Assembly: GCA_020059605.1 (NCBI GenBank)
Contig: JAGVBT010000028.1
Span: 31,985 to 95,984 of the forward strand
Reading direction: 5' to 3'
DNA: 64,000 bases
Origin: Deltaproteobacteria bacterium
Lineage (GTDB): Bacteria > Desulfobacterota > BSN033 > UBA1163
Shown here: piece by piece, positions 34,291-42,814 of the stretch
Numbering within the stretch: position 1 is the stretch's first letter
Layout: the number at the start of each line of letters is the position of its first letter
Program-made: the position numbers and the translations under genes
Notes under the pieces: generated by a model
The model's input: only the letters and a program-made list of their open reading frames with translations
What the model was told of the DNA's origin: nothing
Database searches by the model: none

Positions 34291-34710
34291 ATGAGAATCA
34301 ATATTTTAGAGGACGATCAAGGAGTGGCTTTGGTCGTAGCCCTGTTGATGTTGCTGGTCTTGACCCTCATCGGGATCAATGCGATTACCAGCACGACTTA
34401 TGAGACCAGCATCTCAGGAAATGAAAGGATAGGGACGGATGCCTTTTATGCATCCGAAGCCGGTATTCAGCTGGGCATCAATCAGATCCCTAATACAAAT
34501 CCGGTAAGCCGGACAAAGCTGGGTCAAGATTCTTACTACCGGAGCCAGATCCAGGCGTTTGGTCCATATCTGGCTGAAGGTTTTGGGTTGCCCTGGCAGT
34601 TTGAGCGTTTTCGGGTGACCGCAGCGGGAGAATCCTTCAGGGCAACGAGGGAAATCGAAGTTCAGGTGAGATACGGTCCCTTTCCCGGTGGAACCAGTTA
34701 TGACAACTGA
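34291..34710 (+). CDS. pilX: Minor pilin PilX
   Basis: 139 residues from the ATG at 34291 (GGAGG upstream). The N-terminal hydrophobic helix GVALVVALLMLLVLTLIGIN follows EDDQ and has the PilX/GspK-like pattern without the usual Phe-start. It is followed by YETSISGNERIGTDAFYASE, the PilX N-terminal signature (PF14341). The cleavage site should be QG|VALV. Confidence 0.85.
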   Translation: MRINILEDDQGVALVVALLMLLVLTLIGINAITSTTYETSISGNERIGTDAFYASEAGIQLGINQIPNTNPVSRTKLGQDSYYRSQIQAFGPYLAEGFGLPWQFERFRVTAAGESFRATREIEVQVRYGPFPGGTSYDN

Positions 34711-34743
34711 ATTCGTGCGCCGAACGAAAGAGGAGGAATAAAT

Positions 34744-35076
34744 ATGTCTTCCATTCAAAGAATAGTCTGGGTCTCCATTTTAACCCTCATCTCATGTTTA
34801 ATGGTAACCTTCACGGTTCGTGCGGAGAAGGAAGAAAGGAGGGCTGTCTTTCGGGGGCAGGTCATCGAGATTTCCGCTAAATTCATTACAATAGAAAGAA
34901 CATCCATTGCTCTTCCAAAAAAGATTAAAACCCTGGACGGCAGCGGCGCTTCCATTCCTACCGGAACGATTAAGAAAGGGGATTACGTCATTGTGACGAT
35001 CGAGAAAAACGAGGCGACCATACAAAGGACAGGCAGAACCCGAACGGAAGGAAATGAAAAATTATTTACACAATAA
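34744..35076 (+). CDS. Small exported protein in the minor-pilin operon
   Basis: Not recognised. 110 residues with a signal peptide or anchor (VWVSILTLISCLMVTFTVRA) and a small beta-rich region (AVFRGQVIEISAKFITIERT, IKKGDYVIVTIEKNEATIQR), as in a compact OB- or SH3-like barrel. A strong GAGGAGG precedes the ATG. Its position between pilX and pilY1, where the canonical operon has nothing or pilE, suggests an accessory to PilY1 or the minor-pilin complex. Confidence 0.6.
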   Translation: MSSIQRIVWVSILTLISCLMVTFTVRAEKEERRAVFRGQVIEISAKFITIERTSIALPKKIKTLDGSGASIPTGTIKKGDYVIVTIEKNEATIQRTGRTRTEGNEKLFTQ

Positions 35077-35085
35077 TGATGAATT

Positions 35086-35202
35086 CGTAAAAAGTCAAAA
35101 AACAAGAAAGACGTCATGCTAAACTTGTTTCAGCATCTAACAAAATCAAGAACTTACGAGACCCTGAAACGAGTTCAGGGTGACATATCGGGACTTTTTA
35201 CG
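35086..35202 (+). repeat. Palindromic repeat with CGTAAAAAGTC ends (copy B)
   Basis: CGTAAAAAGTC (35086-35096) is perfectly inverted at 35192-35202. The interior CAGCATCTAACAAAATCAAG is shared with copy A at 10504-10691. It is inserted between the small exported protein and pilY1 inside the minor-pilin operon. Confidence 0.72.
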
Positions 35203-35228
35203 AGGCCATCAATAATAACGGAGGATAT

Positions 35229-38144
35229 ATGTTTAAATATATAGGCATTCTCTGCCTATTGTTTTTTATTTCTGTGAGTGGTTCCAATGCGGACGATACC
35301 GACATATTTGCCGTCCGCGTGGATCCCAACATCCTGATCATCATGGACAACTCCGGCAGCATGAACGAAGTCGTCTATCATAAAAATTACAATCCATTAA
35401 TGACCTATTCCGGGGGAAATACCTCCGGTAGCATCTATACCCGCTATAATGCAAGTTATCAATTCCTGGATGTCACAATGAATGGAAAAACCGCTTCCCT
35501 TTTACATGGACCGGGAGATGATCATTCGGGAGTCCGGTATAACGGAAACTATCTCAACTGGATTTTCTGGCACGCCACGGATGCCGAACGAAGCCAGCTT
35601 GCCGAACAATCGAATAAAATAAGGATTCAGGTCGCAAAAGAGGTATTAACCGGTCTCATCAATAGTACCACCGGGGTTCGCTTCGGCCTGATGCGATTCG
35701 ACCCTGAACACGGCGGATGGTTGGCGGCCGAGTGCGGCGCCGATGCAAGCGCTGTGATTGCCTCAATCAATGGTATGCTCGCGACGACATGGACGCCGCT
35801 TTCCGAAACGATGGTCGAGGCATGGGAGTATTTTACGGGAAGCAATAATTCTTTCTATCGAAACGCCGGATATTCAAGTCCGATTCAATACTACTGCCAG
35901 AAAAATTTTATCACCCTCATTACCGACGGAGAGCCGACAAGGGATTGGACCTTTCCAAGCTGGGTGTTGTCCGCCATCGCCGGCCAGTATGACACAACCC
36001 CCCAGCCCGGAAACAGCAATTATCCTTTTTATCTGGACGGGGTTGCCTGGTATTTGAAGGAAACCGATGCAAAATCTGATCTGGCGGGAGTTCAAAATGT
36101 TCATACCTATACGATCGGATTTAATATCCATCATCCCCTGCTGGAGCGGACCGCTTTAAAAGGCGGCGGATTGTTTTTTACCGCCGACGATGCGGAACAA
36201 CTGGCGGATAAGTTGCAGAAGGTCATCGTTGACATTAGCAACAGATCGTTTTCGTTTACCTCCCCGTCGGTTCCGGCTGTGAGAACCGTCTATGACAATA
36301 TCATCTATCTCACTTCCTTCGAGCCTAACGACACCCCATTCTGGAAAGGCGATGTCAAGGCCTACCGGCTGGAAGCGGATGGAACCCTCAAGGTTGACGG
36401 CAGCGGCAATCCTGACCCGAGCTCCCTGATCTGGGGAGCCACGGATAAGTTAAAGACGAATCCTTCCGCAAATAGAAATATAAAAACCTACATGGGGGGG
36501 GCCATGAAGGCTTTTTCAACCGCTAACATCACCAATGCCGACCTGGATGTCGGAGATGACGCAACCCGTACCCAACTGATTGCTCATATCCGGGGGGGGG
36601 ATGTTTATGACATCGACCCCAAGGATACAGTGACAAACGTGGATAGACGCTCGAAACTTGGCGACATTTTTCATTCTAATCCAGTGATTGTGGGATCGCC
36701 GTCCAAATTCTTCAGGGATGAAGGGTTCGACGGCCCCGTCGGATTTTACGAGGAGAAGAAGAAGAGAACCAAGGTCGTCATCGTCGGAGCAAACGATGGC
36801 ATGCTGCACGCCTTTAATGCAGGAAACTGGGTTGAGGCAAATGGAGGGTATGACGAAGGAACCGGCGTTGAGGAATGGGCATTTATCCCCCCCAGCGCGC
36901 TTAAGACTCTCAAACGAATGACCACCTCGCACACCTATTATGTCGATTCGTCGCCCAAAGTGGCGGATGTATGGTGGGGAGATTTAAATGCGAACGGCCA
37001 AAAAGATCAAAACGAGTGGAGGACGGTTCTGCTTTGCGGTTTAAGGAAAGGCGGTAAGCATTATTTTGCCCTCGATATTACGGACACGAAAAATCCGGTT
37101 TATCTCTGGGAGTTTCCAGCCCCGGGCGATTCGACGACGCTTGATAAATTGGGCCAGAGCTGGTCCGAACCTGCTATTGGCAGGGTGAAATTGGGAGGGG
37201 TTGAGAAATGGGTGGCTTTTATCGGAGGCGGGTTTGATCCGACTGAAACCAAAAGCAAGGATGCATCGGTTGGGATGGGTCTATTTGTCATTGATATTAA
37301 AACGGGTGAGATCATCAAAGAATTTTCTGCACTGGAAGGAATGAAGTCTTCCTTTGCAGCCGCTCCGGCGGTCGTGGATTTGAACCTGGATGGATTTATT
37401 GACCGGGCGTATATCGGCGACCTGGGCGGTCAAATGTGGGTCTTCGACGTTTCTTCCGAGAATAAAGACGAGTGGACCGGGAAGAGGTTATTTCAGGCTC
37501 CGGCGACTCCTACCGAGAAACATTCCATCTACTATCAGCCGGCTGTCGCATTTGATAAATATAAAATTCCCTGGGTCTATTTCGGAACAGGGGACCGGGA
37601 GAATCCGAATGACAGCACCAACCCACCCGAGAGGTTTTATGCGGTCAAAGATGACGAACAGGACCCCTACCCGAGAAGGGAAGAGAATTTAAAAGACCTG
37701 ATCGCGCTTGGGGAAAACACGTTTGCCGGGGTAACGGATCCGAAGAAAGGATGGTTTATCGAATTGGAAAAGGCGGATGGAAAACATGAAAAGGTGCTTG
37801 CTAAGCCGGCCGTATTTAACCATCTGGTCTATTTCACCACCTATTCTTATAAGCAAACCAATGACCCCTGCCAGGTGGCCGGAGATGCCAGACTTTATAT
37901 TGTGGAATACCTTTCGGGCGGAGGGGCTTTGACGGTGGATAAATTATCGGACCTTTCAGGTTCTCCTTCAGCGCGTTCTAAGGTGATTGGAGAAGGCATT
38001 CCCTCTGCTCCGGTGATCTCGGTCAACACGCAGGGCAAGGCTTCGGTCATTATCGGAACGACAAGCGGTCAGGTCTCTTCGCAAGAAGGATTCTCTCCTG
38101 GATCGAACAAGGGGTTACTTTACTGGAGGGAAGTGGTGAGATAA
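35229..38144 (+). CDS. pilY1: PilY1-type pilus tip adhesin
   Basis: 971 residues with a signal peptide (KYIGILCLLFFISVSGSNA). The N-terminal von Willebrand A-like region has the MIDAS motif MDNSGSMNE. The C-terminal PilC/PilY1 beta-propeller domain starts near residue 470 (LGDIFHSNPVIVGSPSKFF, VVIVGANDGMLHAFNAG). It holds a Ca-binding-type loop DLNLDGFIDRAYIGDLGG. PilY1 regulates extension and retraction and mediates adhesion or mechanosensing. GGAGG precedes the ATG. It is the last gene of the minor-pilin operon. Confidence 0.93.
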   Translation: MFKYIGILCLLFFISVSGSNADDTDIFAVRVDPNILIIMDNSGSMNEVVYHKNYNPLMTYSGGNTSGSIYTRYNASYQFLDVTMNGKTASLLHGPGDDHSGVRYNGNYLNWIFWHATDAERSQLAEQSNKIRIQVAKEVLTGLINSTTGVRFGLMRFDPEHGGWLAAECGADASAVIASINGMLATTWTPLSETMVEAWEYFTGSNNSFYRNAGYSSPIQYYCQKNFITLITDGEPTRDWTFPSWVLSAIAGQYDTTPQPGNSNYPFYLDGVAWYLKETDAKSDLAGVQNVHTYTIGFNIHHPLLERTALKGGGLFFTADDAEQLADKLQKVIVDISNRSFSFTSPSVPAVRTVYDNIIYLTSFEPNDTPFWKGDVKAYRLEADGTLKVDGSGNPDPSSLIWGATDKLKTNPSANRNIKTYMGGAMKAFSTANITNADLDVGDDATRTQLIAHIRGGDVYDIDPKDTVTNVDRRSKLGDIFHSNPVIVGSPSKFFRDEGFDGPVGFYEEKKKRTKVVIVGANDGMLHAFNAGNWVEANGGYDEGTGVEEWAFIPPSALKTLKRMTTSHTYYVDSSPKVADVWWGDLNANGQKDQNEWRTVLLCGLRKGGKHYFALDITDTKNPVYLWEFPAPGDSTTLDKLGQSWSEPAIGRVKLGGVEKWVAFIGGGFDPTETKSKDASVGMGLFVIDIKTGEIIKEFSALEGMKSSFAAAPAVVDLNLDGFIDRAYIGDLGGQMWVFDVSSENKDEWTGKRLFQAPATPTEKHSIYYQPAVAFDKYKIPWVYFGTGDRENPNDSTNPPERFYAVKDDEQDPYPRREENLKDLIALGENTFAGVTDPKKGWFIELEKADGKHEKVLAKPAVFNHLVYFTTYSYKQTNDPCQVAGDARLYIVEYLSGGGALTVDKLSDLSGSPSARSKVIGEGIPSAPVISVNTQGKASVIIGTTSGQVSSQEGFSPGSNKGLLYWREVVR

Positions 38145-38174
38145 TTTGAAAATAAAGCGTTCCAATCAAGAAAT

Positions 38175-38231
38175 GTAGGGGAGTCCCTCAGTGGACTCCC
38201 TAAACGGGCGGCCACAGAGGGCCGCCCCTAC
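38175..38231 (+). repeat. Palindromic repeat / likely terminator after pilY1
   Basis: Two adjacent hairpins, GGGGAGTCC/GGACTCCC and GGGCGGCC/GGGCCGCCC, lie within an outer GTAGGGG/CCCCTAC pair (38175-38181, 38225-38231). It probably ends transcription from both sides. Confidence 0.6.
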
Positions 38232-38293
38232 GGTTATAAAATAAATTTTCACCGAAACAGTTTCGTTACCCAAACCTTTTTGTCACGGATTTC

Positions 38294-39265
38294 CTATTTT
38301 GGGAGTTCTTGAAGTCTTTCGACTTTTTCCCGGGCCTCTGAGAAGGAGTGATCGAGACTTAAGACAAAGTTAAAGGTTTGAATGGCTTCGGAGAACATCC
38401 CGCCGGCTTCGTAAGCAAGCCCGAGATTGAAATGAACCCGGGTCAGTTTTTCCTTCGTTAAACCTTTCATCCGGGCCGCCTCTTGAAATTGTTGAATCGC
38501 CTGAGCGTTATCCCCTTTCTCCAAAAAGCAACTGCCAAGCATGATGTAACAATCAAACTTGATGGGCGGGTCGGAAGCAGCAATCTCAAACTCCGAGATG
38601 GCGTAATCGAAAAGCTCCATCTCCTTATAGGCAATGCCCAGGTGATAGTGCATCTCCGATTCCTTGTCCGGGGCCGGGGCGGGAGGCAGGATCTCCATGT
38701 CCACGGATAACCCATGGGGTTCGACGACCGAAGAGGGGAACAGATCGGACTTGTCATCGGATGGCCTTATCTCTCTCGAGTGCGGATAGTTAGGGAGAGA
38801 GAGATCCATGTGCGACAGCGAGGGTTTTGGTTTCTCTCCCGGTTTCTGACGGGTGTCAAGGTCGTTCAAAGCTTTGCGGGCATCCTGATCATCGGGTGTT
38901 ATCTCCAGGATACTCTGGTAGTAGTGTTTGGCATCTCCCCGTAGACCTTCCTTTAGATATAATTCCGCAATGTTATGGAGGGCGTCAATCCGTTTTGAAT
39001 TGATTGAAAGAATTTTCTTGTAGATGGAAATTGCCCGTGAATTGAGGTCTTCATCCGCAAAGAGTCCCGCCAGCGTAAGATACTGCGTGATCGCCTTCTC
39101 ATGCTCCCCGTTCTTATGGTAGAGATCCCCAAGCTTTAAATACAAACGCTTGTCTTTCGGGTCGGCTTCGATGAGCCTTATATACTCGCCGATAGCCTTT
39201 TTGGAATGCCCCTTCAATACATATCTCTGGGCAAGTTCCAATATTTTCTCTTTGTCAAGCGCCAC
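38294..39265 (-). CDS. Tetratricopeptide-repeat protein
   Basis: A 323-residue soluble protein with no signal peptide. Four TPRs fill residues 1-135 (KGHSKKAIGEYIRLIEADPK, LGDLYHKNGEHEKAITQYLT, NIAELYLKEGLRGDAKHYYQ). After a Pro-rich linker (140-200) come about three more (YHLGIAYKEMELFDYAISEF, FNLGLAYEAGGMFSEAIQTF). GTG start preceded by AGGA. It is oriented against the polarity/pilus operon. Such cytoplasmic TPR proteins often accompany MglA-type systems, but a role here is inference. Confidence 0.75.
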   Translation of the reverse strand: MALDKEKILELAQRYVLKGHSKKAIGEYIRLIEADPKDKRLYLKLGDLYHKNGEHEKAITQYLTLAGLFADEDLNSRAISIYKKILSINSKRIDALHNIAELYLKEGLRGDAKHYYQSILEITPDDQDARKALNDLDTRQKPGEKPKPSLSHMDLSLPNYPHSREIRPSDDKSDLFPSSVVEPHGLSVDMEILPPAPAPDKESEMHYHLGIAYKEMELFDYAISEFEIAASDPPIKFDCYIMLGSCFLEKGDNAQAIQQFQEAARMKGLTKEKLTRVHFNLGLAYEAGGMFSEAIQTFNFVLSLDHSFSEAREKVERLQELPK

Positions 39266-39643
39266 GGGGGTTCCTATTCTTTATTTAGAATCATATCACA
39301 ATAGAAACATAACATCAAAAACTTAATCAAAGAACTGAAAAAAGTCAAGTGTTCCCTCACGGCGCCTGACTGCGCAAAGCCCCGCCTCACATTGGACCCA
39401 AAAGTTAAGCTTTGTTTGGCCGGCGGCTTCCAGAAGCCTTGCGGAGGGCGCGCGCTTAGGCGAAGAGGCTGTGTCGTAATAGCAGGCAAAGGGGGAGATA
39501 TGAACCCCGGCTCATGAGACATTATTTTCCTAATGGATAAAGATTGACCACCTGAATGGGAAAAGTTATAATGGAACAAATTAGCGATTACCGAATTCAT
39601 GAAACATTTTAACAGATTAAGTAGTTAAATTATTTAAAGCAAT
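39266..39643. other. Gene-free intergenic stretch
   Basis: No convincing gene. It contains GGCTGTGTCGTAATAG near 39468, which matches the left end of the repeat at 51201. The GC-rich part around 39370-39450 differs from the AT-rich flank that leads into the sigma-54 promoter. Confidence 0.5.
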
Positions 39644-39659
39644 TGGCATTTAATTTGCT
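39644..39659 (+). promoter_or_regulatory. Sigma-54 promoter of the polarity/signalling operon
   Basis: TGGCATTTAATTTGCT has correct -24/-12 spacing. The start site is predicted near 39671, giving a leader of about 120 nt before the REC-DUF4388 gene. Confidence 0.8.
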
Positions 39660-39789
39660 TATTTTGTTTTTCTGTGGGTTTATCCTGTTAGAAGATAAGG
39701 GTCTTCTAAGCCGGAATGCTTCACTCCGTGCACAGCGACCATCTTGAGGAATTTACCAGAATATGGATGTTGACGCCTGGGAAAATTTA

Positions 39790-40482
39790 ATGATGGATAA
39801 AAATCTAAAAAAAGTTTTGATCGTGGATGATGAAGAGACGTTAACCTGGAGCATGGCTAAAAGCCTGTCAAAGGACAGGGATAAATACGAGGTGATTATT
39901 GCCAATAACGGCAAAGAGGCCCTGAACCAGCTCAATAAACACGATATCGACCTGCTGATCTCAGATATTCGAATGCCCGATATAAACGGCCTGGACCTCT
40001 TGGTCAGGGTGAAGAAGGAATTTCCCCAGACCAAGGTCATCATCATGACCGCCTATGGTTCTTCGGATGTTCAAAAAGAGGCAAACCGCAGGGGGTCACT
40101 GTTCTACATGGAAAAACCTTTTGAGATCAATGATATAAGGAAAGTCATCATTGATCTGATCGGAAAAAAGAAGGGGTTTCGGGGCAAAGTGGTGGGACTT
40201 CAACTGACCGATGTGATTCAAATGAATTGTCTCAGCCACTTAACCACCGCATTGACGGTCATCAACAACGGGGAGAAGGGAATCATCTATTTGAATGAAG
40301 GGGAAATTATCCACGCAGAATGCGGGAACCAGAAAGGAACAGAGGCTTTCTATTATATCATGAGCTGGCAAGAAGGGGAGTTTATGTCCAATGTCGGGGT
40401 GATTCCTTCGATGCAGACGATCTTCCAGAACTGGGAACATCTGCTGGTCGAAGCCATGCGAAAAAATGATGAAAAAGTTTAG
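39790..40482 (+). CDS. Response regulator with C-terminal DUF4388 (PATAN-like) domain
   Basis: About 230 residues. Receiver domain KKVLIVDDEETLTWSMAKSL with phospho-Asp in LISDIRMPDINGLD and the conserved Lys in MEKPFEI. The DUF4388 region follows (GFRGKVVGLQLTDVIQMNCL, GEKGIIYLNEGEIIHAECGN). There is no DNA-binding domain, so the output is presumably protein-protein. Starts at 39763, 39790 or 39793 are possible; none has a strong Shine-Dalgarno. First gene of the sigma-54-driven operon leading to mglBA. Confidence 0.85.
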   Translation: MMDKNLKKVLIVDDEETLTWSMAKSLSKDRDKYEVIIANNGKEALNQLNKHDIDLLISDIRMPDINGLDLLVRVKKEFPQTKVIIMTAYGSSDVQKEANRRGSLFYMEKPFEINDIRKVIIDLIGKKKGFRGKVVGLQLTDVIQMNCLSHLTTALTVINNGEKGIIYLNEGEIIHAECGNQKGTEAFYYIMSWQEGEFMSNVGVIPSMQTIFQNWEHLLVEAMRKNDEKV

Positions 40483-40929
40483 GTGAAGATGAACATCATC
40501 GTTACAAAAGAGGATTTGAGTAAGATCAACTTTTATTTAAACAAGGTGGTGTCCGCTTCGCTTGCCCATTCCATCCTGCTTATCGACCGGTCGGGGCAAC
40601 TGATCACCCAGTACGGAAACACCCTGGATATCGATGTTCTGTCGCTTTCCGCCTTGACGGCGGCCAATTTCGGCGCGACCGCTGAAATTGCCAAGATGTT
40701 GGGCGAAGAGGAATTTACCCTTCTGTTTCACAAGGGAAGAAGCGAAAACGTTTATTTTACCGCCATCGGGGATCATGTCATTCTGGTCACCCTTTTTGAT
40801 GACAGGACCTCCCTTGGGTTGATCCGGCTCCGAATCAATCAGATTTCGGGCGATCTCTCGAACGTGCTCGTCTCGATTTTTGAAGGGGGAAGGACGGTTC
40901 CCTTAGGGGAGCCTGAACGGCGTTCGTAA
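40483..40929 (+). CDS. Roadblock/LC7-domain protein (MglB-like)
   Basis: A 148-residue roadblock-fold protein: HSILLIDRSGQLITQYG, then ALTAANFGATAEIAKMLGEE and YFTAIGDHVILVTLFDD are the three roadblock blocks. Next to an MglA-like GTPase it is best read as the GAP/positioning partner, although its sequence is closer to generic roadblock proteins than to Myxococcus MglB. GTG at 40483 directly follows the previous stop codon; ATG at 40489 is an alternative. Confidence 0.82.
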   Translation: MKMNIIVTKEDLSKINFYLNKVVSASLAHSILLIDRSGQLITQYGNTLDIDVLSLSALTAANFGATAEIAKMLGEEEFTLLFHKGRSENVYFTAIGDHVILVTLFDDRTSLGLIRLRINQISGDLSNVLVSIFEGGRTVPLGEPERRS

Positions 40930-40948
40930 AAACGGGAGAATTGGGTTC

Positions 40949-41575
40949 ATGCCTTTTATCAACTTCAGTAAAGATGAGATCCAATGCAAGATCGTTTATT
41001 ATGGAGCGGGATTCTGCGGGAAGACCACCAACCTCCAGTACGTGTTTAATCAAATGAACGAGGAAAGCAGGGGGAAAATGGTTTCCATCGATACCCGGGG
41101 GGATCGGACGCTCTTCTTCGATTTCCTCTCTCTCAACTTAGGAAAGATCAGGGGGTTCGATATCAGGGTTCAACTTTACACCGTTCCCGGGCAGGTTCAT
41201 TACGATGCCACCCGAAAATTGGTCCTGAAAGGGGTGGATGGGGTCGTTTTCGTTGCCGATTCGCTGAAGGTCCAGAGGAAAAAAAATATTGAGAGCCTGA
41301 TCAACCTGGCTAAAAATCTGGCGGAGAAGGGGGTCAGCATTAGAACGATTCCCCTGGTCATCCAGTATAATAAACGGGACCTGGGTGAAACGGATTCGGA
41401 ACTCCTTCCGCTGGAGGTATTGGAAAAAGATCTCAACTCGATGCTCAAGGTTCCATCTTTTCCGGGCAGCGCGTTGAAGGGGACGGGGGTTTTTGAAACC
41501 CTGCGGGAAATCAGCAAGTTGGTCGTCAAGGATGTAAGCCGCAAGATCATGCTCGTTGATCAACAATTCAAATGA
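40949..41575 (+). CDS. mglA: MglA-family small Ras-like GTPase
   Basis: 208 residues, soluble. P-loop GAGFCGKTT (residues 19-27), switch I region SIDTRGDRTLFFDFLSL, switch II TVPGQVHYDATRKLVLKGVD, G4 motif NKRD. The TVPGQVxY version is the MglA signature. MglA sets the leading pole and directs type IV pili in gliding bacteria. Its neighbourhood (roadblock protein, CheW-like protein, two-component pair, pilMNOPQ) supports a role in polar pilus control. Confidence 0.93.
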   Translation: MPFINFSKDEIQCKIVYYGAGFCGKTTNLQYVFNQMNEESRGKMVSIDTRGDRTLFFDFLSLNLGKIRGFDIRVQLYTVPGQVHYDATRKLVLKGVDGVVFVADSLKVQRKKNIESLINLAKNLAEKGVSIRTIPLVIQYNKRDLGETDSELLPLEVLEKDLNSMLKVPSFPGSALKGTGVFETLREISKLVVKDVSRKIMLVDQQFK

Positions 41576-41576
41576 C

Positions 41577-41615
41577 CCCCGTTGGAAACTTAAGCGAGCG
41601 CTATGTTCAACGGGG
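41577..41615 (+). repeat. Small CCCCGTTG palindrome
   Basis: CCCCGTTG (41577-41584) is inverted at 41608-41615. It is a short relative of the element after miaA, placed between the mglA stop codon and the CheW-like gene. Confidence 0.5.
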
Positions 41616-41629
41616 AAAAGGGGAGTCCG

Positions 41630-42811
41630 ATGACGGAAAAGAAGATGGATGAAGAGGAATTGATGGGATTGGAACGGGAGATCGATGCTGCCGTGGACCG
41701 GCTGTTCGTGGAAAAAATGAACCTCGATCGAACTTTTGCCGGGGACCCATACCCCCAACAGCCTACCAGCATCGCCGAGGAGTGGACCGGGCAGACGGAA
41801 CCGTTCACGGATCTCATCGGCAACCTCGCTCCGGAGCAGGAGGGATTTATTTCCAGCGGGGTGAACATCGAGCAGAACATCGAGCAGGAAGCAATACCGG
41901 ACCCCATCGAAAAGTTGGAAACTCAACTCCTTTCGCTCGAATGGGAAATTTCCAGGGAAAACCTTGTGAAAACGGTGGAGGAGGTCCTGGCTTTGCGCGG
42001 GATTTTCAAGGAATCCACGGAGGTTTCCTCGATATTATATCGAATGGTTTCGGTATTAAAAGAGATGATGCGGGACGAAGAAGGAATTCAGCCCCATCTC
42101 CTTCGCTTTTTACTCGATTCGAAGGACACGATCAAGCTGTTTATGCGAAAAGAGGTGGGCGAGGATTTCCTCACCTATAAAAAGCTGGCTTATGCCGGCA
42201 TCGAGGGGAGATTTTCCTCGTTGAAAGGGCTCCAGGAGTCCAAACCGGAAGCGCCCTCTCCGCCCGTCCAACCCGGTTCCGAACTCATCGAGACGATCAT
42301 CCGCCGGATGGAGTCCTTCTCGCGAAAAATAGACGAAATGGTCCAAAAAATGGACGAACATCTGTCCGCTCATCAACGGTTCACTCCGATTTCCGAAAAG
42401 CAGCCGCCGGGTGAAACGGTCCTAAAGACAAAGGTTACCGTTTTTAAGAGAGGAGAGACATTGCTGGGAGTGGAAAGCGATAAAGTTTTTAAACTATATA
42501 GGGTGCCCGATTCCCTCAGTGAAAAAATGGCTGAGCTCCGAAAGGTCCGGTTAAATGGGCTGGACACGAAGATGATTGATTTGAAAAGTCTTGTTCCCAT
42601 CTCCGGGGAAAGCCGGGAGGGAGGAGAGCAGGTCCTGATACTGAAAGGGGACGGGGAATACAAGGGGCTGATGGTGGACCGGGTATTAAACCGGTTATCC
42701 GGCCCTCTCGAAACGGGCGGGGAGTTCAATGAATATCTCCTGGGGATGATCCGTTGGACTTACGAGGAGCTTCCCATCCGGGTGCCCGTTCTGGATGTCG
42801 GAAAGGTTTAA
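41630..42811 (+). CDS. CheW-like domain protein with long helical N-terminus
   Basis: 393 residues from the ATG at 41630 (GGGGAG upstream). Residues 1-100 are acidic and Pro-rich, about 100-190 are helical (LEWEISRENLVKTVEEVLAL, GIQPHLLRFLLDSKDTIKLF), then a linker and a short coiled coil (IIRRMESFSRKIDEMVQKMD). The last 130 residues resemble a CheW/CheA-P5 SH3-like domain (TLLGVESDKVFKLYRVPDSL, GEYKGLMVDRVLNRLSGPLE, RVPVLDVGKV). No CheA or receptor is in the window. It may couple MglA to the downstream kinase. The domain call is by pattern only. Confidence 0.6.
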   Translation: MTEKKMDEEELMGLEREIDAAVDRLFVEKMNLDRTFAGDPYPQQPTSIAEEWTGQTEPFTDLIGNLAPEQEGFISSGVNIEQNIEQEAIPDPIEKLETQLLSLEWEISRENLVKTVEEVLALRGIFKESTEVSSILYRMVSVLKEMMRDEEGIQPHLLRFLLDSKDTIKLFMRKEVGEDFLTYKKLAYAGIEGRFSSLKGLQESKPEAPSPPVQPGSELIETIIRRMESFSRKIDEMVQKMDEHLSAHQRFTPISEKQPPGETVLKTKVTVFKRGETLLGVESDKVFKLYRVPDSLSEKMAELRKVRLNGLDTKMIDLKSLVPISGESREGGEQVLILKGDGEYKGLMVDRVLNRLSGPLETGGEFNEYLLGMIRWTYEELPIRVPVLDVGKV

Positions 42812-42814
42812 ACA

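Noticed and set aside
39274..39600. Minus-strand open frame of 108 codons downstream of the TPR gene start
   Set aside because: No Shine-Dalgarno, no recognisable domain, and it contains part of a dispersed repeat; it also overlaps the region leading to the sigma-54 promoter.
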